From an uncultured Eubacterium sp. (GTDB lineage: Bacteria > Bacillota > Clostridia > Lachnospirales > Lachnospiraceae), in the NCBI GenBank assembly GCA_947642745.1, contig CANRTU010000019.1:1-64000 (forward strand): a DNA stretch of 64,000 nucleotides, in the 5' to 3' direction. Within the stretch, counting starts at the first letter, position 1, and the number at the start of each line of letters is the position of its first letter. A program made the position numbers and the translations under genes. Below are positions 1 through 9,250 of the stretch, in pieces. The notes beneath the pieces are model-generated. The model had not been told where the DNA came from and ran no database searches. It worked only from the letters and a program-made list of their open reading frames with translations.

Positions 1-73
1 GGCATGATATACCCTAAAGGGCATGATATACCCTAAAGGGCATGATATACCCTAAGGGCATGATACCCAGGGG
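1..73. repeat. Tandem array of a 19-bp repeat (left array)
   Basis: Units of CATGATATACCCTAAAGGG lie head to tail at 3-21 and 22-40, an 18-bp unit at 41-58 and a decayed unit at 59-73. There are no spacers, so it is not a CRISPR array. Each unit can fold CCC/GGG around a short loop. The same unit with G for A (CCCTGAAGGG) occurs in the opposite orientation at 16151-16220. The array may continue to the left of the window. Confidence 0.85.
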
Positions 74-488
74 CATGATCCGTATATCTTTCCTGCCCGC
101 CCGGCACACCCGTATCCAGCCGGGCAGGATAACCATGTCACGTGAATAGAATATCCCGGAAAGTTTCCCGAAAAATAATGTTTAATACCGGTTATGGCAG
201 CAGAACACAGCAGGTCATGATACTGATACAGCCAGCGGGGCAGTCTGCCGTAACCTGCATCCGGTCATGGAAACGCCAGCCGGAATTCCCGCATTGTCCG
301 CCATGGAATCATGCGTATCCATAATAATGCCTTTTCACTGTATACCATATGGAGCTGTCCGGCACAGGCATGGAAATCCGGAGCGGGCATGTGTATATTC
401 TGCCAGTAACAGCCGGATGCCTTTCCCCGGGCGTTCTGGATATATACGGTATTTCCCCGGAATGCCCCGCAAAAGGAATCCTGTGCTG
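74..488. other. Intergenic region without a recognised gene
   Basis: Short ORFs on both strands have no convincing ribosome site and no recognisable product. An imperfect GC-rich inverted repeat (CCTGCCCG... with ...CCGGGCAGG) lies at about 92-127, but no T-run follows it on either strand, so I do not call it a terminator. No clear terminator for the upstream minus-strand cassette is visible. Confidence 0.5.
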
Positions 489-2057
489 TCACACTTTTAA
501 ATACTGCCACAGGGAATGTATTTCTCCCAGAAACTGCTCCGTAAATGTTTTTGCCGCCTGTGCGTATCTGACTGTATTCTGCTCGATCCGCTCCCCAAAC
601 TGCTGCGTATTCAGATATTCCATACACAAACTGAAAAAATGTTTCAGATCCGGCATATGTTCCTGGCTGTTTAACCAGTCGGAAAGCTCCTCATTACTGA
701 TATCCGACTGCATACACATTTCGTTTATGATTTCAGCCGGATTATTGGATAAGAAATAGTGCAGCCGGATCTGCGGCAGATACTTCTGGCACTGGAACAT
801 ATTTTCCACAGTCTTTAATCCCCTGTCCCTGTATATGACAGCCTCATAATCACTGAGCATCAGCTCCAGCAGCCGGTAACAGTCATATTCCAGATAAATA
901 TCAAGCCTGTCCTCATCGTTTCTGATCCTCATGCCGTTGCATATGTCGATATAGTTCATCTTCTTATTTTCCATCCGGGTGATTTTCTGAAACTGCTTTC
1001 CACAGCGGCACTGGTAAACGCAGGGGTCTTCCTGTGACGGCCTGATAATTTTTCCACAGCCGGCGCAGCGCAGATAATTGCGTGTGTCTTCAATGCGGAC
1101 CAGAAACCGCTGCCACTCCTGCAGATCGTCGCACATCCGCAAAAAATATGAAACCGGATCCTGGCTGAAGATCATTCTTTTATTTTTATGGTACTGGTTC
1201 GTATGCTTATAGATGGCAACCGCCGCCATTTCCACAATACACTGTTTCTTTGGATCGAGACTGTATATAACGCCGGAAAAATAAAAGTTCATAAGAAAAC
1301 TGATGGCCGAAAGACATCCGTGATCGTCCCTGTCATATTTTTTCCTGATTTCGTCATGCTCTACTGTCCGGAAGAGCCAGCTGTTGTTCAGCATCGCTTT
1401 GATTTCCGCAAAAACAGTTTTTACAGCGGGATTTACAATTTTAAAAAACGGGGCAAACTGGTGAATTTCATCTGCCATCCGGAAATAATAGGCCAGCGGA
1501 TAGCCCACATCATGAAACAGCGCACTGACCAGAAAGCTTTTATAAATGATTTCTTTCAGCTGGTATCTTTGATTGTCCCCGGATATTGCGGCCAGAATCA
1601 GATACGCATACTCATTCTTTTTGTCCATAACGCAGTCCGCAATACAGTCGTCTAAATGAAAATCCCTCAAAAACAAAAGTCCCAGATAAGCATTCCGGAA
1701 CTGATGTTTATAGTGCTCTCTGATCCGTCCCGGCTCTCCCTGCGCAGAATGTTCCAGAAATATGCCGTTCTCAATGGCCGCGTAATTATTCACCAGCAGA
1801 TGCTCCATACCTTTGATTTCCACAAAGCTGCTCAGAATCTCGTAAACATTGTCAATCAGGCATACTTCCTGCGCCGCCTCCTCTTTGCTGTAAATTACCT
1901 GAAGGCTGCTGTAAATTTTTGAAATTCCTTCCTGCGTCATCCGGCACACCGGAAGGCCGTTTTCCCCATCCTGCCTGCCGCAAAATTCCGCAAAAATATC
2001 TTTGGCTTCTCTCTGAAAAAATTCATACATTGCTTTATCATTTAAACTTATTTCCAT
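489..2057 (-). CDS. HD-domain phosphohydrolase-like protein with zinc ribbon (cassette gene 5)
   Basis: This 522-residue protein is the last gene of the five-gene cassette and starts 69 bp after gene 4. HD-type metal ligands are visible: H118 in a HQFRN context, H182-D183 (FHDVGYP), D245-H246 (DDHG), H285 and D310-D311. A zinc-ribbon-like Cys cluster follows (C331, C334, C350, C352, with C346 near). The rest looks helical and has no membrane segment. HD proteins act on nucleotides, nucleic acids or phosphoesters; which applies here cannot be told. By position it could be the effector of a conflict system, which is inference. The AAAGGGTG ribosome site supports this ATG. I do not recognise a named family beyond HD. 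Confidence 0.75.
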   Translation of the reverse strand: MEISLNDKAMYEFFQREAKDIFAEFCGRQDGENGLPVCRMTQEGISKIYSSLQVIYSKEEAAQEVCLIDNVYEILSSFVEIKGMEHLLVNNYAAIENGIFLEHSAQGEPGRIREHYKHQFRNAYLGLLFLRDFHLDDCIADCVMDKKNEYAYLILAAISGDNQRYQLKEIIYKSFLVSALFHDVGYPLAYYFRMADEIHQFAPFFKIVNPAVKTVFAEIKAMLNNSWLFRTVEHDEIRKKYDRDDHGCLSAISFLMNFYFSGVIYSLDPKKQCIVEMAAVAIYKHTNQYHKNKRMIFSQDPVSYFLRMCDDLQEWQRFLVRIEDTRNYLRCAGCGKIIRPSQEDPCVYQCRCGKQFQKITRMENKKMNYIDICNGMRIRNDEDRLDIYLEYDCYRLLELMLSDYEAVIYRDRGLKTVENMFQCQKYLPQIRLHYFLSNNPAEIINEMCMQSDISNEELSDWLNSQEHMPDLKHFFSLCMEYLNTQQFGERIEQNTVRYAQAAKTFTEQFLGEIHSLWQYLKV

Positions 2058-2126
2058 TCCGCACCCTTTCTGTTCTCCGTCTCAGGCCAGAGGCCGGTTC
2101 AGCCTGCGGCCTGCCGCCAGTATATG

Positions 2127-3017
2127 TTACTCATGAATATAATATTCTTCCCGGTATTCCTGGGGCAATACAAAGGCATAAATATTATTGACCAGTTTTT
2201 CCTGACACCGGACCATGCTGGCGTTTACCTGGTCCGCCTCAAATTTTTTATAACGCACTTTCATTCCGGCATAGTCTTCCAGATTTCTTAAAATATCCGC
2301 CGCATCCGCTCTCCAGTCAAAATAATGATCCTCATATTCCTGCGAAATCGCTTCCCAGTTGTGCAGATCATTTAACACAATGCTTGCGTCACGCTCTCCC
2401 CTGTTTAAAAAGTCCTTGGCGTCGTTGAGGCATTCCACCGTTTTCTGTATCTGGGAAGCGTCAAACGTAGTGACATACAGTTCCTCAATCTCTGTCACAT
2501 CCCCGTCCTGTTTCATTCTGTAAAACGCGTCCAGCAGCTGCCGCTCCATATCTGTCAGTCCCGGGGAACAGTCCACCACAAACAGGTTGCTCACATCCCT
2601 GGACATACATTTTTTGAGAAAAGAAAGCAGGTCTTTTACAAATATGGTAACGCTGACGTCAGTATGCTCCCAGAACCGTCCCCGGATATGATAATCCTGT
2701 CTGCGGCTGGCAACCGGATTTAACAAAACGGCATATAACACCGTTCCCTTTGCCTCATCGTGCAAAATCCGGTTGCATACATTTTCATAATAATGCTCTT
2801 CATATTCATCAAAATAACACGGTTTTACCCCGTCCGGAAACAGTGCGTAAGACATGCTCGTACCCAGCCGGTCGATATCCACAAAGAAAATATTCTGGTA
2901 TTCGCTGTTCTGGGTACAGTTATGTACACAGTTTGCCAGCGACACCGACGTTTTCCCGGTTCCTCCCTTAAATGAATTTACCATAATAATTTTATTTTTT
3001 TTCGCACTTTTAGCCAT
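2127..3017 (-). CDS. ParA/MinD-like P-loop ATPase (cassette gene 4)
   Basis: This 296-residue protein carries the deviant Walker A box of the ParA/MinD/Soj family, KGGTGKTS at 17-24, with the signature Lys at 17. A VDID strand (D47, D49) and a Walker B-like VVDCSPG (D149) follow. The family forms ATP-dependent dimers that position or switch partner proteins. It is not next to parB or to replication genes. It overlaps the end of the 963-residue gene by 8 bp and has its own GGAGGAG ribosome site, so it is translated with the cassette. A role as the energy or switch subunit of the cassette is inference from context. Confidence 0.85.
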   Translation of the reverse strand: MAKSAKKNKIIMVNSFKGGTGKTSVSLANCVHNCTQNSEYQNIFFVDIDRLGTSMSYALFPDGVKPCYFDEYEEHYYENVCNRILHDEAKGTVLYAVLLNPVASRRQDYHIRGRFWEHTDVSVTIFVKDLLSFLKKCMSRDVSNLFVVDCSPGLTDMERQLLDAFYRMKQDGDVTEIEELYVTTFDASQIQKTVECLNDAKDFLNRGERDASIVLNDLHNWEAISQEYEDHYFDWRADAADILRNLEDYAGMKVRYKKFEADQVNASMVRCQEKLVNNIYAFVLPQEYREEYYIHE

Positions 3018-5901
3018 TTTTCTCCTCCAGTTTCGTATTCAGCGCCTGCATTTTACTCAGTGTTTCCGTATCCAGCAGCCGCAGCTGCCCGTTCGCGCGG
3101 ATACACTGTCCCGACATTTCTCTTTTGTATAAGCCGGTTTCCGCATACGTATGTACCGCATTTTCGTCCATATCCCTGCGTTCCCTGATAAAAGCCAGCA
3201 TCTTTTGAAACCGCATCACATCCGCCGCATCCGCCGGCCGGTGATATTCCGGTTTTTTCTGCTCTTCCTGATACTCATATACGCATTCCAGCGTCCACGC
3301 CTTGGTTCTTTGCAGATAATCCAGCATCAGCGCCGTCTGAAAATTATCCGCCTGCTCGAACAGCATCCGGATACATTCATTTTTAAAAGCGCTGTTTTTC
3401 TCCATAAGCAGGACAATATCCTCCATCAGATTCCTGTAATGGGTCTCATATCTGCCGTCTTTTTCCCCAGTACCGGTAAAAACCGTACATGTAAAAACAA
3501 CCGCTTCCTTACGGCAGCTGATCGTAAGGTATGGCTCCTCCGGCGTCTCTCCCTCGTCAGATAAAAGATACGTCATCTCATCCAGCCCGGTCACGCCTTC
3601 CAGAAACGCTTTCAAAGCCACCGTCACAGACGCTTCTCCTTCTTCCGACAGCTGCCTGCGGCTGCTGCCTGCGTGAAAATTGACAACCAGCATATCCTGA
3701 CCGGACAAAATACTGTGACGTACCTGAAAATCAGGCAGATGATACAGATGCTGCATCAGCTTCGGATTAGAAGAAAGAAGTACCACTGTACGATGCGTAT
3801 CCTCTTTGATTTCCCGGCGGATCTGCATCAGCAGCGCCTGGTTTAATTCCCTGGTATCCCATACCGCCAGTTTTACGCCGTACCCGAGCTCCATATAGTG
3901 CATACTGTCCCACAAAATCTCCAGCGTCTGGTCCATGCTGCCGTACAGCTGCCCCACGTCAAACTGTTCAAAGGCAAGCAGCAGACGGTTGGGCTGTCTG
4001 TGCCATTCCTTCAGCCCCGGTTTCTGATACAGAATGCTGCTGTCCGCCAGAAACAGCAGATCTGAATCCCGGATCATCTGCTCCATATCGTATTCCTGTC
4101 CGCTGATATACTTTTCTTTTGTAAAACGGAACATCACCCTGGGATATTCCAGGTCCATTTCCATATTTTCCTGCAGATCTTTTTTTAATTCCTTCTCCCT
4201 GCCGCTGACAATATTTAACACGACTTTATGTATCATGCTCTCCTGAGATTCCACGAACTTCTGCATTTTTCTTGTCAGAGACATGATCTCTTTCATGTCG
4301 TTAATATCTACGATAGTCACCTGTATTTCTGACAAATATTTCTGGCGTTTCATATAATCCAGAAGGTCTTCATTTAACAGGCGGATATTTACCCACGAGG
4401 CAGCGGGATGATCCTTCGTTTTTTCAAATTTTATGCAGCCGTCCCGCTGTTTCAGACTGCTGTAGTCCAGCTGATACAGCTCTCCGCCGCAGAGCATGTA
4501 CCGGACCGGAAACGACATAATCTCCTTATCCGTAAGCGCCCGGACTGCCCGGTCCCAGAATTCGCCGGTGCGGGAAGCCGAAAGCTCTGCCAGTTCTTCA
4601 TACTTTTTTTGTATGGAAAGATAATAAAACCCTGCCAGCGGATGATAAAAAGGCATGTGGATCTTTCCGTCCTCTTCACAGGTACAAAATAGCAGCTGCA
4701 GACTGCTCAGAAAATGTACGCCGGAACACATCCTGGCGATTCCCGTGTCAGCCAGGCATCTTCCCAGCAGCGCAAAATAACACCGGACAAACGCATCCTG
4801 ACTTTGTGCGTAATTACACAGACATGCCGGCGTATATTTACCCGCAAAAGGCAGCGCCTCAAAAAACAGCCGCCGCAGTTGTTCCAGCTGTTTTTTCACA
4901 TATGCTTTTTTATGTTCCGTAAGGCTTAGCAGCTCTGTTTCTTCTATGAGACGCTGAAACGCCGCTTTGATTTCCCCTTCATCCGGACTGGAATATTTTA
5001 GCATACTGTCCTTTAGCAGATGATTGTCTGTTTCCAGCAGAGCATCCTCGGTCTGTTTCATCTGCCCTGCGCTCCATTGTTCCGGCAGTTCCCCCATCAC
5101 ATATTCATAAGAATTTTCATAGACCTGTTCTTCCTGCTCTTCCTGTTTTTCCGTGGTTTTATCCTTACGGGTACGTCCGCTTCCTTTAAAGAGCTGTTCG
5201 ATGGTATCATCGTATTTCACACTTCTGAATACGGTCTTTAAATCATTTTTTGAAAGCGCTTCCAGAATTTTTTTTCGCAGCGCCACGGAAAACTCCACTT
5301 TTTTTTCTGTAATGCCACGTACCAGCCTGGCCTCAGCCAGCAGGGGATCTGAATTTCTGATCAGCCGGCTTAAGTTTGTCCTGCTTTTTGCTTTCTCCAC
5401 ATCTTTAAAAATCCACAGTCCCAGCTGATAAAAATGATTTACCATTGTTTTAAATACAAAGTTTCCCTTTTTGTCCGTACAGCCGTCCAGATATTCCAGC
5501 AGCTCTTCCAGCGTCACCTGTCTGTATTCCATAACCGTTTCCAGCAGTTTTTTGCATTTGTCATCCATTTCCCCGCCAAACGCAGCGTCCAGACAGCTCC
5601 AGAAAACCGCTTTATCTTCCGGAACGGCGGGATATTCCGCAAAATCTTTTAAAGAATCTATCATCTTTACACTGTCGTTGGAAAACAGCACAATTCTGGA
5701 TATGCTCTTATCGTTGCGCAGTACCACTGCCCCGGAATACTCCCTGCGCTCAAACCAGGCCATGGCATAATCCGCTTCCCGTGCCAGGAATTCTTCCGCC
5801 AGTTGTTTTTCAATATCCACAATGGCAATAAAATATTCTTTCCGCCCGCCTGTCAGCAATGCGATATAAGTCTGCATGAATCTGACAAATTTATCTTTCA
5901 T
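3010..5901 (-). CDS. Large cassette protein of unknown function (cassette gene 3)
   Basis: This 963-residue protein has no signal peptide, no clear transmembrane segment and no Walker A motif that I can see. A charged, Glu/Lys/Gln-rich linker lies around 240-270 and probably separates two halves. The C-terminal half alternates hydrophobic strands with helices (segments such as IQVTIVDI, DLLFLAD, VKLAVWD, RTVVLLSSN). This loosely recalls the region before the HerA ATPase in DptH-type restriction proteins, but without the ATPase itself. That comparison is a weak impression, not an alignment. The ATG overlaps the previous stop by 4 bp, so translation is coupled. It could be the target-recognition scaffold. 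Confidence 0.7.
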   Translation of the reverse strand: MKDKFVRFMQTYIALLTGGRKEYFIAIVDIEKQLAEEFLAREADYAMAWFERREYSGAVVLRNDKSISRIVLFSNDSVKMIDSLKDFAEYPAVPEDKAVFWSCLDAAFGGEMDDKCKKLLETVMEYRQVTLEELLEYLDGCTDKKGNFVFKTMVNHFYQLGLWIFKDVEKAKSRTNLSRLIRNSDPLLAEARLVRGITEKKVEFSVALRKKILEALSKNDLKTVFRSVKYDDTIEQLFKGSGRTRKDKTTEKQEEQEEQVYENSYEYVMGELPEQWSAGQMKQTEDALLETDNHLLKDSMLKYSSPDEGEIKAAFQRLIEETELLSLTEHKKAYVKKQLEQLRRLFFEALPFAGKYTPACLCNYAQSQDAFVRCYFALLGRCLADTGIARMCSGVHFLSSLQLLFCTCEEDGKIHMPFYHPLAGFYYLSIQKKYEELAELSASRTGEFWDRAVRALTDKEIMSFPVRYMLCGGELYQLDYSSLKQRDGCIKFEKTKDHPAASWVNIRLLNEDLLDYMKRQKYLSEIQVTIVDINDMKEIMSLTRKMQKFVESQESMIHKVVLNIVSGREKELKKDLQENMEMDLEYPRVMFRFTKEKYISGQEYDMEQMIRDSDLLFLADSSILYQKPGLKEWHRQPNRLLLAFEQFDVGQLYGSMDQTLEILWDSMHYMELGYGVKLAVWDTRELNQALLMQIRREIKEDTHRTVVLLSSNPKLMQHLYHLPDFQVRHSILSGQDMLVVNFHAGSSRRQLSEEGEASVTVALKAFLEGVTGLDEMTYLLSDEGETPEEPYLTISCRKEAVVFTCTVFTGTGEKDGRYETHYRNLMEDIVLLMEKNSAFKNECIRMLFEQADNFQTALMLDYLQRTKAWTLECVYEYQEEQKKPEYHRPADAADVMRFQKMLAFIRERRDMDENAVHTYAETGLYKREMSGQCIRANGQLRLLDTETLSKMQALNTKLEEKNG

Positions 5902-7394
5902 AAGAGTGCAAACTCTCCTTTCTCTTCCGGAAGCGTAATCACATAACCACTGTCCGAAAGCCGGATCAGGCAGTTGATTTCATCCAGATTATCAATCAGA
6001 GCCTGTTCGTTCAGTCTGAATTCCTGAAACGGGACTTTGATATGCAGGCTTTTTAACATCCTGTCCATTCTGGCATTTTTCTGGATGCAGATTCCATACC
6101 AGTCCTGCAGAAAATTCAGAAAATTATCCAGATACGCATAAGTACTTTCCTGTTTCGCAAGATACAGCCTTACGAAAAAATCCAGCAACGAAGGCGACAG
6201 GGCAAAATACTTATGTTTAGAATGGGTTTTTGGAAATACAAAAGCGATATCTTTTCCACATGTATTTAACGCCGAGGAAATTTTAACCAGCGCCGAGCCT
6301 TTTCGTGCGCTGCTCACATCCATATAGCACATGGCGAACTCTTCAGCGGAAAACTTTTTTTTCTCATCCAGCGCAAACACCCTGCGCACCGCCGGATAGA
6401 GCGACAGGGCCATTTTGTCTTTTATATTGGAATGAAACACCTGCCTGACAAACTGGATAAATTCTTTGCTTTCGTTTTTACCGGTTACATAAATCTTACC
6501 CTCACTTTCCTCTACCACAAAGTCCTTATCTTCCGCCTGTTCTTCTTTCAAACATTCAATATAAAACTGTTTTAATTCTGTCTGGAACACAAAACGGATT
6601 TCCGAATAATTCTGCACGCAGGCCCGGTGATAAGCCCCGCACCTGGCCAGATGGCTGGACCCCTGGCATAATACATAGCCCCGGTTGGAAGACACCGCTT
6701 TTTTATTTATAATAAACTGTATGACATAACAGTTTAATAACGTGGCCAGATAGTCATAGCGTTTGTAAAAATCCATGCGACGGAAAAAATCATGGGTCAG
6801 TAAATTCATTAAATCTTCTTTAAAATTTACACATACTTTCTTAAAATTTGCGGCTTTCAGCATATCTGATTCATAATTTCTTTTCGTGGCCCTTTTCCAG
6901 CTTTGCTGGTCAAAATTCCTGTCTTCGCAGATCACGCCCATAAGGTAACTGACACCGTCCGCCCCGCTGTACAGATACTCATACAGCAGATCCTGTATTT
7001 CATGATATGTCTCTTCTTTTTCAATCCCTGGTATCATGCAGTAGAGCAGGTGCCTGAGATTCGTACTGGAGCCGCGCAGCATCTGGGGCCTTAACGGAAA
7101 GTAATAGTGTCTTTTGTCATTAAACGGAATCAGATCTTCTCCGGAAAACTTCCGGAAAAAATAGTCAAAAGACTCTTCCAGCTGCTTTTTCTTCTGATCG
7201 TTGTCTTCCTCGCATAACAAAATCTTTTTTTTATAAAACATATCACAGGTATACTGCATTTCCCTGCTCTGTACATCATCCTGGAAAAACTCCGCCAGAA
7301 AGTTATTCGCATGCAGGTATTTTGGCGTATCCGGTCCCGAGATGCCTATGTACGAAGCCAGCCTGTTTTCACCGCTTTTTACGTCCGTTCCCAT
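5898..7394 (-). CDS. Unknown cassette protein (cassette gene 2)
   Basis: About 498 residues from the ATG at 7394, chosen because AAGAGGGC precedes it and it begins 2 bases after the stop of gene 1; an in-frame start further upstream would overlap gene 1. The protein is soluble-looking and rich in aromatic and basic residues. The C-terminal third (from about 390) reads as helices ending in a segment with LSDSGYVITLP. This pattern resembles the winged-helix-like C-termini of DptG-type and other conflict-system proteins by eye only. No catalytic motif was recognised. Tight packing with genes 1 and 3 implies one complex. Confidence 0.7.
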   Translation of the reverse strand: MGTDVKSGENRLASYIGISGPDTPKYLHANNFLAEFFQDDVQSREMQYTCDMFYKKKILLCEEDNDQKKKQLEESFDYFFRKFSGEDLIPFNDKRHYYFPLRPQMLRGSSTNLRHLLYCMIPGIEKEETYHEIQDLLYEYLYSGADGVSYLMGVICEDRNFDQQSWKRATKRNYESDMLKAANFKKVCVNFKEDLMNLLTHDFFRRMDFYKRYDYLATLLNCYVIQFIINKKAVSSNRGYVLCQGSSHLARCGAYHRACVQNYSEIRFVFQTELKQFYIECLKEEQAEDKDFVVEESEGKIYVTGKNESKEFIQFVRQVFHSNIKDKMALSLYPAVRRVFALDEKKKFSAEEFAMCYMDVSSARKGSALVKISSALNTCGKDIAFVFPKTHSKHKYFALSPSLLDFFVRLYLAKQESTYAYLDNFLNFLQDWYGICIQKNARMDRMLKSLHIKVPFQEFRLNEQALIDNLDEINCLIRLSDSGYVITLPEEKGEFALL

Positions 7395-7396
7395 TA

Positions 7397-8968
7397 TCAG
7401 CCCTCTTTTCTTATTTTTACTACCGTACTCTGTCCTTTCAGAAAATGATTGATATGCTGTACGCTTAGCGAAAAGTCGCACAGATGCCCCAGCGATTCGC
7501 TTGTAAAACGCACGTGCATTCTCTCATAAGCCCCGTTTTTTTTCTTAAGTATTTTCTGATAAAAGGAATTAATCTGGTAATCTTCCAGCGATTTCGTATT
7601 ATGGCTCAGAAAATAATAGTCGTCCGCCAGCATCAGAAAACGAAACAGCCGGTAATCCACGGTCAGCGTAATGACGCCCGGCGAACCGTCCTCTTCCATA
7701 AACACATAACTGATGGAAAAACGGTTCTGCGCTTCCGGCGGACAGTGCGTTTCATCCGGTTTTTTAAAATCCAGCCCATACCGGTGCCAGATCATATCAA
7801 TATTTCCAAGTTCAAATTCTGTCTGGACGTCGTCACCAAGCATCACCGGCGTATCCACGACTTTCATGGCAAGGTCGCTCTGCCCACGTCTTGTCAGTCT
7901 TCCAAGGCCACGTTTGATCCGGTACAGTTCCCCGCTCTGGATTTCCGCAGAATCAATATAAGGCTCTTCTTTAAAAAAGCGGATCACTTTCTGGAATTCT
8001 GTCAGATAATCCACAGCCAGCAGTCCATACCGGTCTTTCTGTCCGCATTCCTGTGCGTTTCCATAAAAGAAATTTTTTCTTTTTTCCCTGCGGCATTCCT
8101 CCACCGAATGATATTCCCCGCTATTTTCCTGTGTATTTTTAAATGCCGGGTCCATATGGCTCATATGAGTCAGCACATGGTCCGCATGTCCCCTCTGTTC
8201 AAATACAGATTCCACAAAACATGCTTCCTGGCTGCCCCTGCGCCTGCGTTCCTTACAGTCGTCGCCAAACGTCACCATATACGCCAGCAGGGACAAAAGC
8301 TCCCGGAATGTCACATGCTCCCCTGTCAGACAGACCGCGTCGCACAGCACCCGCACACTCTCTGTTCCTTCCCTGGAAAGCAGAAAATCCAGGTTTTTCC
8401 GGAATGCGCAGCTGTCATGAAACTGACAGCCGGTGTAAGCGCAGGGTTTTCCATCATATTTCAGGAAAGACTCTGTAATGCTTCGGAACACATTCTCATC
8501 CTGCGCCAGATTCCGTTTTTCAAAGTTGATAATCTTTACTTTTTCATTTTCCAGACTTAATTTTTCCATCAGGGACCTCTGGTACGCAAGCACACATCTG
8601 GTAAAAATTCCCACATTAGCCGCAATAATTACCCGTTTGTCTGTCTTACCGTCCAGAATATCCGCAATGATCCGCAGAATCTCTTCCTTTCCGGCTTCTG
8701 TCTCAGCCGAAAAATCCATGTACGGCTCGCAAAATCCGTATTCATCCAGCTTTTTCCGCAGCGTGCGGATCAGCCTGGATTTTCCATCTCCGGCTTCCCC
8801 TGTCAGCAGAATAAACTGCAGATGATCCAGACTGGCGTAAATTTCCTCTTCCTCCGGCAGCGTAACCTGAAACCCATCCTCTGCCCTGCGCTCATCCATC
8901 ATATTTACATGTCCCTGACAGACCGAGCAGTACGTTAACAGTTCGTTAATTTTCTCTGTAAGTTCCAT
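7397..8968 (-). CDS. P-loop ATPase with Cys cluster, DptF-like (cassette gene 1)
   Basis: This 523-residue protein is the first gene of the cassette. Walker A is GEAGDGKS at 57-64. A strand with IIAANVG (N118) sits where AAA+ proteins carry sensor 1. C176, C181 and C187 form a possible metal site, and C14/C17 form another CxxC. The GDGKS type of P-loop with a downstream Cys cluster is reminiscent of DptF, the ATPase of phosphorothioation-linked restriction, but no dndABCDE genes are in the window. An AAGGGGGG ribosome site and a strong promoter lie directly upstream. The ATPase call is firm; the DptF comparison is tentative. Confidence 0.75.
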   Translation of the reverse strand: MELTEKINELLTYCSVCQGHVNMMDERRAEDGFQVTLPEEEEIYASLDHLQFILLTGEAGDGKSRLIRTLRKKLDEYGFCEPYMDFSAETEAGKEEILRIIADILDGKTDKRVIIAANVGIFTRCVLAYQRSLMEKLSLENEKVKIINFEKRNLAQDENVFRSITESFLKYDGKPCAYTGCQFHDSCAFRKNLDFLLSREGTESVRVLCDAVCLTGEHVTFRELLSLLAYMVTFGDDCKERRRRGSQEACFVESVFEQRGHADHVLTHMSHMDPAFKNTQENSGEYHSVEECRREKRKNFFYGNAQECGQKDRYGLLAVDYLTEFQKVIRFFKEEPYIDSAEIQSGELYRIKRGLGRLTRRGQSDLAMKVVDTPVMLGDDVQTEFELGNIDMIWHRYGLDFKKPDETHCPPEAQNRFSISYVFMEEDGSPGVITLTVDYRLFRFLMLADDYYFLSHNTKSLEDYQINSFYQKILKKKNGAYERMHVRFTSESLGHLCDFSLSVQHINHFLKGQSTVVKIRKEG

Positions 8969-9002
8969 CCGGCTCCCCCCTTTATCCGCTGTTTATTGTA
9001 CT

Positions 9003-9031
9003 ATTATATGCGATTCTCATTTACCAGTAAA
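9003..9031 (-). promoter_or_regulatory. Sigma-A promoter of the five-gene cassette
   Basis: On the minus strand, -35 TTTACT (9026-9031) and a consensus -10 TATAAT (9003-9008) are separated by 17 bases. The start codon of the first cassette gene is about 35 bases downstream. The flank is AT-rich. No operator-like dyad stands out. Confidence 0.75.
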
Positions 9032-9078
9032 GAACATTCATTTTACTTATGGAAATTAACGCCGTTTTTTCTGTACTG

Positions 9079-9115
9079 AAAAAAAATGGCCGCCGCTACT
9101 GCCAATAGCGACGAC
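9079..9115 (-). terminator. Intrinsic terminator after the amino acid ABC operon
   Basis: On the minus strand a 10-bp stem with some G-U pairs (GTCGTCGCTA with TAGCGGCGGC, arms 9106-9115 and 9089-9098) is followed by CA and eight T residues. It separates the ABC importer operon from the cassette promoter. Two repeat copies sit between glnQ and this terminator. Confidence 0.75.
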
Positions 9116-9125
9116 CTGCCTCATA

Positions 9126-9250
9126 AAAAAGTATCCGGCAAAGCCGGATACTCCGCCTGCGGCGGGCTGCCTCTGCAGCATTTTCCCTTCCGGCGCATGG
9201 CGATCCTCCCGGAGGGTTTTTATCTTATAGTACGCTCTTTCCTATAAGAT
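9126..9250. repeat. 125-bp structured dispersed element, copy 1
   Basis: The element starts AAAAAGTATCCGGC and ends CCTATAAGAT. It holds several foldback segments: GTATCCGGC/GCCGGATAC (9-bp perfect stem), CCGCC/GGCGG, GCTGC/GCAGC, a CCGG-centred stem, and a closing stem that pairs TTTTATCTTATAG with CTATAAGATAAAA. It is identical to copy 2 directly downstream. Related copies occur at 15242, 41669, 41794 and 60308. Confidence 0.9.

Noticed and set aside
1-73. CRISPR array
   Set aside because: The 19-bp units touch each other with no spacers, and no cas genes are present.
489-3017. Plasmid partition or toxin-antitoxin locus
   Set aside because: The ParA-like protein has no parB or small antitoxin partner, and the neighbours are large coupled genes.
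7484-8560. 358-residue plus-strand ORF
   Set aside because: It is antisense to the P-loop ATPase gene, lacks a ribosome site and shows no domain.
489-8968. Complete DND phosphorothioation restriction system
   Set aside because: Only a weak resemblance of genes 1-3 to DptF/G/H was noticed; dndABCDE are missing and no HerA motor was found.
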